Source of the DNA: Robiginitomaculum sp.
GTDB taxonomy: Bacteria > Pseudomonadota > Alphaproteobacteria > Caulobacterales > Maricaulaceae
Length of the DNA stretch: 64,000 nucleotides
NCBI GenBank assembly: GCA_021776595.1
Contig: JAJFFP010000064.1
Location: 1 to 64,000 of the forward strand
Reading direction: 5' to 3'
Made by a program: the position numbers and the translations under genes. How positions within the stretch are numbered: position 1 is the stretch's first letter; each line of letters opens with the position of its first letter. This document shows, one piece after another, positions 31,455 through 41,227 of this stretch. The notes below the pieces were generated by a model. The model had not been told where the DNA came from. It saw nothing but the letters and a program-made list of their open reading frames with translations, and did no database searches.

Positions 31455-31592
31455 ACTCCACCCCCAATAACCAAAGCAATATTTTGTCTATAAAGACAAA
31501 ACGTGCCTGTTGAGATTAGCTATGGCAAACTCAATTGCAAGTATAAATTAAAATCTGCAATACTTTTGGGTGTAAGCGTGAGATATATTTGC

Positions 31593-33998
31593 CTAGTGTG
31601 TGCTTAGCGTGTCCGCATCACTATCTTCGGCGGGACTGGCAGAAAGCGCCGGCTCGTCCTCATTCCATTCCACCGGAATCAGGGGCTGCACCAGTGCTTT
31701 TTCAAGCACTTCGGCAACCGTATGTACCGGGATAATGTCCAGTTGATTTTTTACATTATCCGGAATATCCGCAAGATCCTTGGCATTATCGGCCGGGATC
31801 AGCACCGTTTTCACGCCGCCACGCAACGCTGCCAACAGCTTTTCTTTCAAACCACCGATTTCCAGCACCCGCCCCCGCAGGGTAATTTCGCCGGTCATGG
31901 CAATATCCTTGCGCACGGGGATGCCGCTCAATACCGATACAATGGTCAGTGCCATGGCCACGCCGGCCGATGGCCCATCCTTGGGGGTTGCCCCTTCGGG
32001 CACGTGAACGTGAATATCCGATTTTTTGAAATCTGCGGCCTTGATGCCAAAACTGGCAGCACGGGAATGCACATAAGAATTAGCCGCCGAAATACTTTCT
32101 TTCATCACATCGCGTAAATTGCCGGTCACGGTCATACGTCCGCGCCCAGGCATTTTTACAGCCTCAATGGTCAGAAGATCGCCGCCGGTTTCGGTCCAGG
32201 CCAATCCTGTAACCACACCAACCTGATCTTCCTTATCGGTTTCACCAAAACTGCATTTACGCACCCCGGCATATTCGCCAAGTTTTTCTGGGGTTATGCG
32301 CACAGATTTTTCCTTACCGCTTTCCAGATCGCGCACCGCTTTGCGGGCCAGATTGGCCAACTCCCGCTCCAGATTTCGCACACCGGCTTCACGGGTATAA
32401 TAACGGATCAGATCGCGCAATGCGGCCTCATCTATGGCAAATTCATCGTCTTTAAGTGCATGATTTTTCAGTTGCTTGGGGATCAGATGACGGATAGCAA
32501 TCTGCACCTTTTCATCCTCGGTATAGCCCGGAATACGGATAATCTCCATACGGTCCATGAGCGGGCGCGGCATATTCAGCGAATTGGCCGTAGTAATAAA
32601 CATCACATTGGAAAGATCGTAATCGACCTCAAGATAGTGGTCGTTAAAATTGGCATTTTGTTCCGGGTCCAGCACCTCCAGCAGGGCTGCTGCCGGATCA
32701 CCGCGAAAATCAGCACCCAGCTTGTCGATCTCATCCAGCAGAAAAAGCGGGTTGTTGGATTTTGCCTTTTTCATGGACTGGATAATCCGCCCCGGCATAG
32801 AGCCAATATAGGTCCGCCGGTGGCCACGAATTTCCGCCTCATCACGAACACCGCCCAATGATACGCGCACAAAATTGCGGCTTGTAGCCCGCGCTATGGA
32901 TTTACCAAGCGAGGTTTTACCCACCCCTGGTGGTCCGACAAGACAAAGGATTGGTCCACGGATTTTTTTGGTCCGGGCCTGCACGGCCAGGTGTTCCAAT
33001 ATCCGTTCCTTGACCTTTTCAAGGCCATAATGATCTTCGTCCAAGATTTTTTCTGCCTTCTTCAACTCAATACTGGCACGGCGTTTTTTGCCCCATGGAA
33101 TGGCGGTCATCCAGTCGAGATAATTACGCACCACGGTAGATTCTGCCGACATCGGGCTCATTTGGCGCAGCTTTTTCAATTCCGCTTCTGCCTTAACCCG
33201 TGCTTCCTTGGACAGTTTGGTTTTTTTAACTTTTTCGGCAAGTTCATCCAGCTCATCGCGTGATTCATCGCCATCGCCCAACTCGCGCTGGATGGCCTTC
33301 ATCTGCTCGTTGAGATAATATTCACGCTGGGATTTTTCCATCTGGCGCTTGACCCGGCGGCGAATTTTTTTCTCCACTTGCAAGACACTGATTTCGCCTT
33401 CCATGGCCGCAAATGCCATTTCAAGACGTGCAGAAACATCTGCGGTTTCCAGCAGCTTTTGTTTTTCCGCAATTTTTACCGCCAGATGCGCCGCAATGGT
33501 ATCGGCCAAACGTCCCGGTTCTTTAATATCACTAAGCGAAGCCACCACATCGGGGGCAATTTTCTTGTTGAGCTTGACGTAGTTTTCAAAATTCTCGGCC
33601 ACCGCGCGCATCAAGGCGTGCATTTCGGCATTATCCTTGGTTTCACTGGCCAGCGGGAAGGCCTCGGCGATCAGATAATCATCCTGCATTCTGACTTTAT
33701 CCACGCCAACGCGCTCACCCCCCTCGACCAGCACTTTCAACGTGCCGTCCGGCAGCTTGAGCAGTTGCAGCACTTTGGCAATACAACCAACCTCATAGAG
33801 ATCATCAGCCACCGGATCATCTGTTGATGGATTACGCTGGGTCAGCAACAGGATAGTCTTACCTTCATCCATTACCTGTTCCAAAGCCTTGATTGACTTT
33901 TCGCGTCCGGCAAAAAGCGGCACAATCATATGCGGAAACACCACAATATCGCGCAAGGGCAGCACCGGCAGGGTTTGGGGGAAATCAGGCATAAACAC
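31593..33998 (-). CDS. lon: ATP-dependent protease La (Lon)
   Basis: A cytosolic AAA+ serine protease that degrades damaged and regulatory proteins. It has the N-terminal LON substrate domain ([15 protein letters not shown], residues 10-24). The AAA+ module has Walker [11 protein letters not shown] near residue 355 and Walker B FLLDEIDK. The protease domain has the catalytic serine in [10 protein letters not shown] near residue 680 and the lysine in [10 protein letters not shown]. The length of 801 residues is normal. A GTG at 33998 is best placed relative to AAGGA; ATG two codons in is the alternative. clpP and clpX, frequent neighbours, are not adjacent. Confidence 0.97.
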   Translation of the reverse strand: MFMPDFPQTLPVLPLRDIVVFPHMIVPLFAGREKSIKALEQVMDEGKTILLLTQRNPSTDDPVADDLYEVGCIAKVLQLLKLPDGTLKVLVEGGERVGVDKVRMQDDYLIAEAFPLASETKDNAEMHALMRAVAENFENYVKLNKKIAPDVVASLSDIKEPGRLADTIAAHLAVKIAEKQKLLETADVSARLEMAFAAMEGEISVLQVEKKIRRRVKRQMEKSQREYYLNEQMKAIQRELGDGDESRDELDELAEKVKKTKLSKEARVKAEAELKKLRQMSPMSAESTVVRNYLDWMTAIPWGKKRRASIELKKAEKILDEDHYGLEKVKERILEHLAVQARTKKIRGPILCLVGPPGVGKTSLGKSIARATSRNFVRVSLGGVRDEAEIRGHRRTYIGSMPGRIIQSMKKAKSNNPLFLLDEIDKLGADFRGDPAAALLEVLDPEQNANFNDHYLEVDYDLSNVMFITTANSLNMPRPLMDRMEIIRIPGYTEDEKVQIAIRHLIPKQLKNHALKDDEFAIDEAALRDLIRYYTREAGVRNLERELANLARKAVRDLESGKEKSVRITPEKLGEYAGVRKCSFGETDKEDQVGVVTGLAWTETGGDLLTIEAVKMPGRGRMTVTGNLRDVMKESISAANSYVHSRAASFGIKAADFKKSDIHVHVPEGATPKDGPSAGVAMALTIVSVLSGIPVRKDIAMTGEITLRGRVLEIGGLKEKLLAALRGGVKTVLIPADNAKDLADIPDNVKNQLDIIPVHTVAEVLEKALVQPLIPVEWNEDEPALSASPAEDSDADTLSTH

Positions 33999-34214
33999 AT
34001 ATATCCTTGGTCATCGGTTAACTAACAGGCAAATAACGATTCGGTGCCATTATGACAGCGAAAATATAACGTCGCCTGAACAAAATGTGGCCATTGGACA
34101 CTTATCCTTCAAGGTTTCCGATCTGTAATGAACAGTGCCCTTGCCAGTATCCTCCCGGCCCGCCATCATAAATTCTACAAATTCCCAGATTTCCGGCAAA
34201 TAAAGGACGCCATC

Positions 34215-35672
34215 ATGCCTGCTCTTTTTCCTCATCTGCCCGGCCATTGCAATACCCGTCTTGCCGCGCTGGCCGTGAGCGCCAGCCTGCTGGCCGGGGC
34301 AGCCTCTGCCATACCACCCTGCGAAGAGAAGAAGTGCCCCACCAACTGGGTTGGTATGAGCCTGGCACAGGAAAAAGAAGTGATGGGTTTTGCCAATGAT
34401 TACAAACGCTTCATCAACAAGGCCCGGACCGAAACCACCACGGTGACACAAGCCATCAAACTGGCCAAAGCAGCCGGTTTCAAGCCTTGGCATTTAGGTG
34501 CATCGCTCAAACCTGGCAGCAAATATTATGATAATAACCGGGGCCGCTCCATTACACTTTTCATTATCGGGGATGCCCCCTTATCAGACGGCGCGCGCAT
34601 TTCCGCCTCGCATATCGACAGCCCACGGCTGGAGCTGAAAGGTCGCCCGGTTTATGAAAAATCTGGTTTTGCGCTGTTTCAGACGAATTATCATGGCGGC
34701 ATAAAAAATTATCAGTGGACAAACATTCCCCTCGCGCTGCTGGGGCATGTAGATAAAAAAGACGGCAAGCGCATCCATATTTCCGTTGGGCTGGACAAAG
34801 ATGACCCGGTGTTTGTGATTGCCGGCCTCTCCCCGCATGTGGATGTGGACCTGCGCAAACGCAAAAACCGCGATGTCATTGCCGCTGAAGAACTGGACCC
34901 GATTATTGGCAATCGCGAACTTGACGAAAAAAATGGTGCCAAGGCACTGGTAAAATCCTATCTGCGCAACACCTATGACATCGGCCTGGATGATCTGGTA
35001 TCTGCCGAATTGTCTCTGGTGCCCGCTTTTGCGCCTCGTGATCTGGGCTTTGACCGCACCTTGATTGCCGCTTATGGCCAGGATGATCGCCTGTCTGCCT
35101 ATGCTTCCCTGCGGGCCATTCTTGCGGCCAAGTCCCTGCAAAAAACTGCCTTTGTCTGGCTGGCTGATAATGAAGAAGTGGGTAATCGCAACAATACCGG
35201 TGCCCATTCCACCTATTTTATTGATCTTTTTTCTGATTTGCTTTTGCAACAAATGGGTGATGCGTATCGTGAGCCTTTTCTGCGCCGGGCCTTAAAAGCC
35301 AGCCGCGTGGTTTCCACCGATGTTAACCCCGGTATCAACCCTAACTGGCCATCTGCCTGGGAGGCGGGCAATGCCCCGCGTCACGGCCATGGCATAAATC
35401 TGAAAATTTATGGCCGGGGCAATGACGCCAATTCGGAATATCTGGCCTGGACCCGTGCCATGCTGGATGATGCCGGTGTGCCCTGGCAAACGGCCACCTA
35501 TAAAGTTGGCAAAGGCGGCGGCGGCACCCTGGGCGGTGAGCTTTCCCATTATAATATGGACGTGGTGGATTTTGGAGTGCCGGTGCTTTCTATCCATACG
35601 CCCTATGCGGTCAGTTCCAAAAGCGATCTTTTCTGGCTCTACAAAGCCAACACCGCGTTTTTTGAAAAATAA
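34215..35672 (+). CDS. Exported M18-family aminopeptidase
   Basis: A dinuclear-zinc aminopeptidase of the aspartyl aminopeptidase family. Metal-site motifs are all visible: SHIDSPRLELK, GQDDRLSAYASL, WLADNEEVGNRNNTGAHST, STDVNPGIN and ELSHYNMD...SIHTPY. M18 enzymes are usually cytosolic, but this one has a signal peptide (RLAALAVSASLLAGAASA). I chose the ATG at 34215, which has AAGGA eight bases upstream; a start at 34128 would bury the signal. It gives 485 residues. It is divergent from lon. Confidence 0.88.
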   Translation: MPALFPHLPGHCNTRLAALAVSASLLAGAASAIPPCEEKKCPTNWVGMSLAQEKEVMGFANDYKRFINKARTETTTVTQAIKLAKAAGFKPWHLGASLKPGSKYYDNNRGRSITLFIIGDAPLSDGARISASHIDSPRLELKGRPVYEKSGFALFQTNYHGGIKNYQWTNIPLALLGHVDKKDGKRIHISVGLDKDDPVFVIAGLSPHVDVDLRKRKNRDVIAAEELDPIIGNRELDEKNGAKALVKSYLRNTYDIGLDDLVSAELSLVPAFAPRDLGFDRTLIAAYGQDDRLSAYASLRAILAAKSLQKTAFVWLADNEEVGNRNNTGAHSTYFIDLFSDLLLQQMGDAYREPFLRRALKASRVVSTDVNPGINPNWPSAWEAGNAPRHGHGINLKIYGRGNDANSEYLAWTRAMLDDAGVPWQTATYKVGKGGGGTLGGELSHYNMDVVDFGVPVLSIHTPYAVSSKSDLFWLYKANTAFFEK

Positions 35673-35852
35673 GCACACAAAATGGCTACCCGTCTCATAC
35701 GTCCGGCCTTCGCCTAGATGACGAAATTTTGCACCGTTTCCCTATGACAAGCGGGCTGGCACGGCAAGGCTGGACAAAACCGTTCATTTTTTCGTGCCCG
35801 CTTGCGAAGATACAGTAAACTGGCATAGCCTGCGTTGCAGGGAGTAGATTTG

Positions 35853-36902
35853 ATGAAATCCAGATTGACCAGACGGCGGGTTTTGAGCGCAAGTTCGGCT
35901 TTTGTGGCGGCGGGAAGTTTGGCGTCGTGTATGCCCAAAACTGCCACAAATAATGCCCGCACCGACGAACCAGTGAAAAAGGATACTGCCATGCCTGATC
36001 CGCACATCAGCACACAGCCATTGGTAATCGCCCACCGGGGGGCGCCCGGATATTTGCCGGAACACACGGCAAAGGGTTATGATTTGGCCATTCGTATGGG
36101 CGCCGATTATATTGAGCCGGATCTGGTGTTTACCAAAGACGGGCATTTAATCGTCCGCCATGACCATTACCTTTCGACCACCACCAATGTTGCCGATCAC
36201 CCCGAATTTGCCGACCGCAAGACGGTAAAGGACGGCCATGAAGGCGAAGACTGGTTTTCCGAAGACTTTACCCTGGCCGAGATCAAGACGTTACGGGCCA
36301 GACAGGCGTTTGAAACGCGCAGTCATACCGCGGACGACAAATTTGATATCCTGACCTTTACCGAGGTCATTACACTTGCCCATGCACGCATTTCCCTGCA
36401 AGGCAGCCAAATCGGCATTTACCCGGAAACCAAATTGCCATCCTATTTTGCCGCTTTGGGTTATGATTTTGAAAGCGCGCTTCTGGAAGAGTTGTCCAGA
36501 GTGGGCTGGGGCCAACCTGGCTCACCCGTGTTCATTCAATCATTCGAGGATGGCATTTTGCGTTCCTTGCGCAGCAAAACTGAACTACCGCTGATCATGT
36601 TGCTGGAAAGCGCCGATGGCGTCGATATGCAAGACATTGCCACTTATGCAGACGGCATTGGCCCCTCCAAAGCCCTATTGGCAAATAAAGATGGTAGTTC
36701 AACCGGCTTTATTGAAGCGGCTCATGCGCAGGGCCTGAAAGTGCATCCCTGGACTTTCCGCTCTGACATGTTGCCCGATGTGTTTGCCAATGCGCAGGCC
36801 GAGTTTGATTTCTTTTTTGATCTGGGCGTCGATGGTGTTTTTACCGATTTTGCCAATGATGCGCGCGCAAGCCTCTTGGCGCGGGCGGCCAGATCAGGTT
36901 AA
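35853..36902 (+). CDS. glpQ: Glycerophosphodiester phosphodiesterase (Tat-type export)
   Basis: It hydrolyses glycerophosphodiesters to glycerol 3-phosphate and an alcohol. The GDPD motifs IAHRGAPGYLPEHT, EPDLVFTKDGHLIVRHD and PETK are intact, as is the C-terminal GVDGVFTDF. The N-terminus LTRRRVLSASSAFVAAGSL followed by ASC resembles a Tat signal with a possible lipobox. I used the ATG at 35853 with GGGAG upstream; an earlier TTG is weaker. The 349-residue enzyme is probably periplasmic. It is followed by an aldehyde dehydrogenase gene after 33 bp. Confidence 0.92.
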   Translation: MKSRLTRRRVLSASSAFVAAGSLASCMPKTATNNARTDEPVKKDTAMPDPHISTQPLVIAHRGAPGYLPEHTAKGYDLAIRMGADYIEPDLVFTKDGHLIVRHDHYLSTTTNVADHPEFADRKTVKDGHEGEDWFSEDFTLAEIKTLRARQAFETRSHTADDKFDILTFTEVITLAHARISLQGSQIGIYPETKLPSYFAALGYDFESALLEELSRVGWGQPGSPVFIQSFEDGILRSLRSKTELPLIMLLESADGVDMQDIATYADGIGPSKALLANKDGSSTGFIEAAHAQGLKVHPWTFRSDMLPDVFANAQAEFDFFFDLGVDGVFTDFANDARASLLARAARSG

Positions 36903-36935
36903 GATGAACGCTGTTCACTTATATGCGGAGAGATT

Positions 36936-38324
36936 ATGCAAACGACCCTTGAAAAACAACGCGCCGCCTTTCGCGTAGAGCCCAATCCATCGTTTGCATT
37001 GCGTGATGACCGTCTGCAACGTCTGGAGCGGATGTTAAAACAAAATGCTGACGAGATTGCGCAAACGGTCTCTGAGGATTTTGGGCATCGCTCCAAGGTA
37101 GAAACGCGGCTGGCCGACATTGCGGCGTTGATTACCGAGATCAAGCACACGCGGGCGCATCTGAAAAAATGGATGCGGGTGGAAAAACGCCCGGTCGCCC
37201 TGCAATTCAAACCGGCAAAAAATGAAGTGCATTACCTGCCCAAAGGCGTGGTCGGTATTATCAGTCCATGGAACTACCCGTTCCAACTGGCCATATCGCC
37301 GCTAATCGCCGCGCTTGGTGCTGGCAACCGGGCCATGATCAAACCCTCAGAGTTGACCCCGCGCACCTCAGAGCTGACCAAGCGCTTGCTGGGCCAGATA
37401 TTTGCAGATGATCTGGTGGCGGTAATTACGGGCGATGCCAAGGTCGCGCAGGAATTTTCAACCCTGAAATTTGACCATATGCTGTTCACCGGCTCGACCA
37501 ATGTTGGCCGTTATGTCATGGAGGCCGCAGCCAAAAACCTGACCCCGGTAACGCTGGAGCTTGGCGGCAAATCACCAACAGTAATTGATTATGACTTTCC
37601 GCTGCAGACTGCCGCCGAACGTATTCTCTCCGGAAAATTACTAAATGCCGGCCAGACCTGTGTCGCCCCGGATTATATTCTTGCCCCCAAAGACCAGATT
37701 GAGGCTACCGCAGAGGAACTTACCAGGGTCTGCCGCCGGTTTTACCCTAACATCCATGATAATGATGATTATACCGCGATCATTTCAGAAAAGCATTTTG
37801 CCCGTCTGAACGCCCTGCTTGATGATGCGCGGGACAAGGGCGCAAATATTATTGAAATTTACCCGGAAGAAGCAAAAACCAGCAGCAATGTGCGCAAAAT
37901 GCCGCCCAAGCTGATTACCAACACGACCCCGGATATGACCATTATGCAAGAAGAAATATTCGGGCCACTCTTGCCGCTTTTGCCCTATGAAAGCATTGAC
38001 GATGCCATTGATTATATTGGCGATCAGGCGCATCCGCTGGCGCTGTATGTGTTTTCGGATAACAAGGTCGTGGTTGAGCGTATGAGTGATGAAGTGCTGG
38101 CCGGCGGTATGGCGATCAATGACACGTTGATGCACCTTACCCAGAACGATCTGCCCTTTGGCGGCGTAGGTGATAGCGGCATGGGCGCCTATCACGGCCA
38201 TGACGGATTTTTGACTTTTTCACACGCCAAAGCCATCTTCCACCAGTCAAAAATCAATGGCCGGAAAATGTTGTTTCCACCCTATGGCAAAACCATCAAT
38301 CGTATTTTGGGCTTTATGAGTTAG
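36936..38324 (+). CDS. Coniferyl-aldehyde-dehydrogenase-like aldehyde dehydrogenase
   Basis: An NAD(P)-dependent aldehyde dehydrogenase of 462 residues. The active-site glutamate is in LELGGKSP and the nucleophilic cysteine in NAGQTCVAPDY. The cofactor-site GIISPWNYPFQLA is near residue 107. The lack of the N-terminal extension, the C-terminal hydrophobic tail and the overall pattern match the coniferyl aldehyde dehydrogenase/ALDH3-like group. The true substrate may be a fatty or aromatic aldehyde. It is tightly followed by two membrane-protein genes, suggesting a lipid-related operon. Confidence 0.88.
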   Translation: MQTTLEKQRAAFRVEPNPSFALRDDRLQRLERMLKQNADEIAQTVSEDFGHRSKVETRLADIAALITEIKHTRAHLKKWMRVEKRPVALQFKPAKNEVHYLPKGVVGIISPWNYPFQLAISPLIAALGAGNRAMIKPSELTPRTSELTKRLLGQIFADDLVAVITGDAKVAQEFSTLKFDHMLFTGSTNVGRYVMEAAAKNLTPVTLELGGKSPTVIDYDFPLQTAAERILSGKLLNAGQTCVAPDYILAPKDQIEATAEELTRVCRRFYPNIHDNDDYTAIISEKHFARLNALLDDARDKGANIIEIYPEEAKTSSNVRKMPPKLITNTTPDMTIMQEEIFGPLLPLLPYESIDDAIDYIGDQAHPLALYVFSDNKVVVERMSDEVLAGGMAINDTLMHLTQNDLPFGGVGDSGMGAYHGHDGFLTFSHAKAIFHQSKINGRKMLFPPYGKTINRILGFMS

Positions 38325-38336
38325 GTCTTGATCGTC

Positions 38337-38777
38337 ATGCACGATTATATTGTGGTTCTGGTGCCGTCCCTGATTGCCATTGTGATTATGGTGATTTTGA
38401 TCAAGGCCACCCGGCTGGAACATCTGGTGCGCCTTGATAATGAGGCCATTGTGCAAAGCGCCATAGATGAGCACTTTGAAGGTCAGAAAATTGACCACAT
38501 CATCCTCAGTAAAGACACCCAATATGCGCTTGCTATCATGCAGGACGGCACGGTTATTCTGGTTCGGGCTTTTGGTGATCGCATGACCGTGCGGGTACTC
38601 AATGAAAAAAATATCACCAGCCTGAACGGGCAGGATGAAGCCCTGGAGATTAAGCTCAATGACTACACCTGGCCCCGTGCGCATCTTGTATTTGAAAATA
38701 CGGCGGCGCGGAGCAAAGTCCAGGATATGATTGAAAAGCTGACACAAAATCCTGCGGAGGCCGTATCCCATGCCTGA
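38337..38777 (+). CDS. Unknown protein with one N-terminal membrane helix
   Basis: A 146-residue protein with one hydrophobic helix (about residues 5-24) and a soluble domain. I do not recognise a family. The middle part (TQYALAIMQDGTVILVRAFGD) looks like a small beta-rich domain. The gene starts 12 bp after the aldehyde dehydrogenase and overlaps the next gene by 8 bp, so the three are one operon. A TTG three codons upstream is a possible start. Confidence 0.7.
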   Translation: MHDYIVVLVPSLIAIVIMVILIKATRLEHLVRLDNEAIVQSAIDEHFEGQKIDHIILSKDTQYALAIMQDGTVILVRAFGDRMTVRVLNEKNITSLNGQDEALEIKLNDYTWPRAHLVFENTAARSKVQDMIEKLTQNPAEAVSHA

Positions 38778-39696
38778 GTTTTTACAAGGCACGCCCGTAA
38801 CCACCCTGGCGGCACCATTATTTGTTTTGCTGATTATCGCTGAAATTATCCTCATCAAAGTGCGCGGTAAAGGCGGTGACTATGAAAGCAGGGATGCCGC
38901 CACCAGTGTTTTCATGGGGCTGGGCAGCACCATCGTTGATGGGCTGGTGGGTTTTATTTCCGTAGCTTTGCTGTTTGCAGCTTATCAGATTGCGCCCATC
39001 AAATTGCCAATTAACTGGCTCACCGGTTTTGCCTGTTTTATGCTGGTTGATCTGGCCTATTACTGGATTCACCGCTATTATCACCGGTCGCGCTGGGGAT
39101 GGGCCGCCCATGTGATCCATCACTCCTCACAGCATTACAATCTGACCACAGCCCTGCGTCAGACCTGGACAGGCTTGCTGTCGGGCGGGGTGTTATTATT
39201 TGTGCCGATTGCTCTTTTGGGCTTTCATCCGGCTTTATTGGCGTTTTGTTATGGTCTGAACCTGATTTACCAATTCTGGTTCCATACCGAAGTGATCGAT
39301 AAAATGCCCCGCTGGTTCGAAGCCATCATGAACACCCCATCGCATCACCGGGTCCATCATGCCAATAACCCGCGTTATCTGGATGCCAATTATGCCGGCG
39401 TATTTATTATCTGGGATAAAATGTTTGGCACGTTTGTCGCTGAACGCAAGGACGATGCCCCGCGCTATGGTCTGGTCAATGATCTTGGCACTTTTAATCC
39501 ATTACGGGTTTCCACCCATGAATATGTTGGTATCCTCAAAGACGCCACGCAAAAAGGCCTGAGCCTGAAACAACGCATCTGGTATATTTTTGCCGAACCC
39601 GGCTGGTGCCATGACGGGGGGCGCAAATCCTCCCGCCAGATCAAGGCCAGTTATGTCGCTCGCCACCCCGAACATAAAGGCGAGCCTGGGCTTTAG
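38770..39696 (+). CDS. Fatty acid hydroxylase / sterol desaturase family protein
   Basis: A membrane di-iron enzyme of 308 residues. The histidine boxes are present: HRYYH near residue 99, HVIHHSSQHYN near residue 115 and SHHRVHH near residue 195. Four or so membrane helices surround them. Members hydroxylate or desaturate lipids, or cleave alkyl ether bonds. The substrate is not clear here. The neighbouring aldehyde dehydrogenase could oxidise a fatty aldehyde released by such an enzyme; that link is an inference. Confidence 0.88.
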   Translation: MPEFLQGTPVTTLAAPLFVLLIIAEIILIKVRGKGGDYESRDAATSVFMGLGSTIVDGLVGFISVALLFAAYQIAPIKLPINWLTGFACFMLVDLAYYWIHRYYHRSRWGWAAHVIHHSSQHYNLTTALRQTWTGLLSGGVLLFVPIALLGFHPALLAFCYGLNLIYQFWFHTEVIDKMPRWFEAIMNTPSHHRVHHANNPRYLDANYAGVFIIWDKMFGTFVAERKDDAPRYGLVNDLGTFNPLRVSTHEYVGILKDATQKGLSLKQRIWYIFAEPGWCHDGGRKSSRQIKASYVARHPEHKGEPGL

Positions 39697-39743
39697 CCAC
39701 CATCCTGTGCTTGTCTAAGGATAAAGATGTTTGTGGTGCCATC

Positions 39744-40052
39744 CATCCTTCGAGGCCGCACCAGTAACACTTACTGGTGGGGCACCTCAGAGCCTGCCCC
39801 GGACCTGATCCTCAGGATGAGGGGGATGATTTAATTCCGGCCTCATGTTGAGGCGGCGCGCAGCGCCCTCGAAACATGGAGTGCCACACGCCTGTAATAT
39901 ACCCCACCAGCGCCCCTGTTGGATAAGTATCGGCTATCCCCCACGCTCTAAATCAAACGTGTCATCCCGGCCACCGAGCCGGGGTCCATTGTGATTCTCA
40001 ATGCGCAAAGGCTTGAAATAATAGACCCTCCGATCAAGCCGGAGGGCGACGA
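39744..40052. repeat. Palindromic repeat mosaic in a convergent gap
   Basis: CATCCTTCGAGG...CTCAGGATGAGGGGG (39744-39826) and a diverged CCTCATGTTGAGG...CCCTCGAAACATGG (39841-39880) belong to the family at 16473 and 28812. At 39961-40052 GTCATCCCGG...CCGGGGTCC and GACCCTCCG...CGGAGGGCGACG form a further two-hairpin unit. The rest of the 600-bp gap to the permease gene has no ORF of note; it holds CCCCTTA repeats. Confidence 0.65.
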
Positions 40053-40115
40053 AGGGCAGTGTTTGTGATTTAGAATGGGTTTATCCCGTGCATAGGCCTC
40101 AAGGGTCACACACTA

Positions 40116-40217
40116 CCCCTTAATGACCCTCGTGCTGTCCCTGAAAACCCCCTCAAGTGACCCTTATTAACCCTTTCCGACCCCTTAAATCAGGCTTATT
40201 GCCCCTTATTGGCCCTG
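40116..40217. repeat. Cluster of CCCCTTAnnGrCCCT-like short repeats
   Basis: Copies read CCCCTTAATGACCCT (40116), ACCCTTATTAACCCT (about 40160) and GCCCCTTATTGGCCCT (40201), with an extra CCCCTTAAAT at 40181. A fourth full copy, GCCCCTTAACGGCCCT, is at 42276. Function unknown. Confidence 0.5.
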
Positions 40218-40294
40218 TGTTATTTGGGGGTTACCCGTCATTATCCCCGCCTACACAAAACAGGATATAATCGTGCAATTTGGAAGTGCGGTAT

Positions 40295-41224
40295 TTAGCG
40301 ATCTTTGGGATCAATGGCATCACGCAAGCCATCGCCGATAAAGTTAAAGCAATACAGGGTGATCATCATTGCCACGGCAGGAAATAACAATGTCCAGGGC
40401 ATGGTTTCCATATCCTGCGCCCCATTGGCGATCAGCTTGCCAAGCGAGGTCAGGGGTTCTTGCACCCCAAGCCCTAAAAAGCTGAGGAAACTTTCAGCCA
40501 ATATGACCGAAGGAATGGTCAGGGTGACATAAACCACCACCGGCCCCAGCACATTGGGCACAATATGGCGGCCAATAATGATAAACGGGCGCACACCGGC
40601 GGCCTCAGCGGCCTCGATAAACTCTTTTCGCTTCAAGGCGATGGTCTGGCCGCGCACAATTCGCGCCATGGTTAGCCATTCCACGGCGCCAATGGCCACA
40701 AAGATCAGCAATATATTCAAGGCCGGCCTGCCGGTGGTGAAATCCTTGAACACCACCATCAGTATGATCACAAAAAAGATAAACGGCATGGCATAAAGCG
40801 TATCAACGATACGCATCATAAACTCATCGACCTTGCCACCAATATAACCCGCCGTGGCACCCCAGATCACACCGATAACCAGAGAAACAAAAGTGGCCAC
40901 CACGCCAACGGCCAGCGAAACCCGAAGGCCGTAAAGCAGGCGGACAAAAAGATCGCGCCCCTGTGCATCAGTGCCAAACCAGAACCAGTCATCAAAAGTT
41001 GGCGCTATACCAACCTTTAGCTTGTAAACATGGTCATAATCATGAGGCCAAACCCATGGTCCGGCAATGGCCAGAACGGTAATGCCGATCAGCAAAAAAA
41101 TGCTGGCAACGGCGGCGCGATTTTTCAATAGACGCGCGCGCGCATCATCCCAGAGTGAGCGGCCCTGCACACTGGCTTTTTCCATAAGCGCCTCGGTGCG
41201 CGCCTGTCGTGAGGTGCTGATCAT
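40295..41224 (-). CDS. Oligopeptide/dipeptide ABC transporter permease (OppC type)
   Basis: The second inner-membrane permease of a peptide/nickel-class ABC importer. The 309-residue protein starts with a cytoplasmic stretch and the first helix, followed by the OppC-type FWFGTDAQGRDLFVRLLYGLR. The ATPase-contact loop is EFIEAAEAAGVRPFIIIGRHIVPNV. It follows the OppB-type gene after 3 bp. No binding protein or ATPase gene is adjacent on either side, so these must be encoded elsewhere or the pair is a remnant. Confidence 0.92.
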   Translation of the reverse strand: MISTSRQARTEALMEKASVQGRSLWDDARARLLKNRAAVASIFLLIGITVLAIAGPWVWPHDYDHVYKLKVGIAPTFDDWFWFGTDAQGRDLFVRLLYGLRVSLAVGVVATFVSLVIGVIWGATAGYIGGKVDEFMMRIVDTLYAMPFIFFVIILMVVFKDFTTGRPALNILLIFVAIGAVEWLTMARIVRGQTIALKRKEFIEAAEAAGVRPFIIIGRHIVPNVLGPVVVYVTLTIPSVILAESFLSFLGLGVQEPLTSLGKLIANGAQDMETMPWTLLFPAVAMMITLYCFNFIGDGLRDAIDPKDR

Positions 41225-41227
41225 GGC

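Noticed and set aside
34584-35252. 222-codon frame antisense to the M18 aminopeptidase
   Set aside because: Shadow of a clearly conserved gene; no plausible domain.
38247-38858. 203-codon minus-strand frame over the aldehyde dehydrogenase end and the small membrane protein
   Set aside because: The plus-strand genes are overlapping and co-directional with good starts; the antisense frame has no recognisable features.
39697-40294. Searched as a possible CRISPR or integron-like array because of dense repeats
   Set aside because: Units differ in sequence and spacing, with no uniform spacers and no cas or integrase genes nearby.
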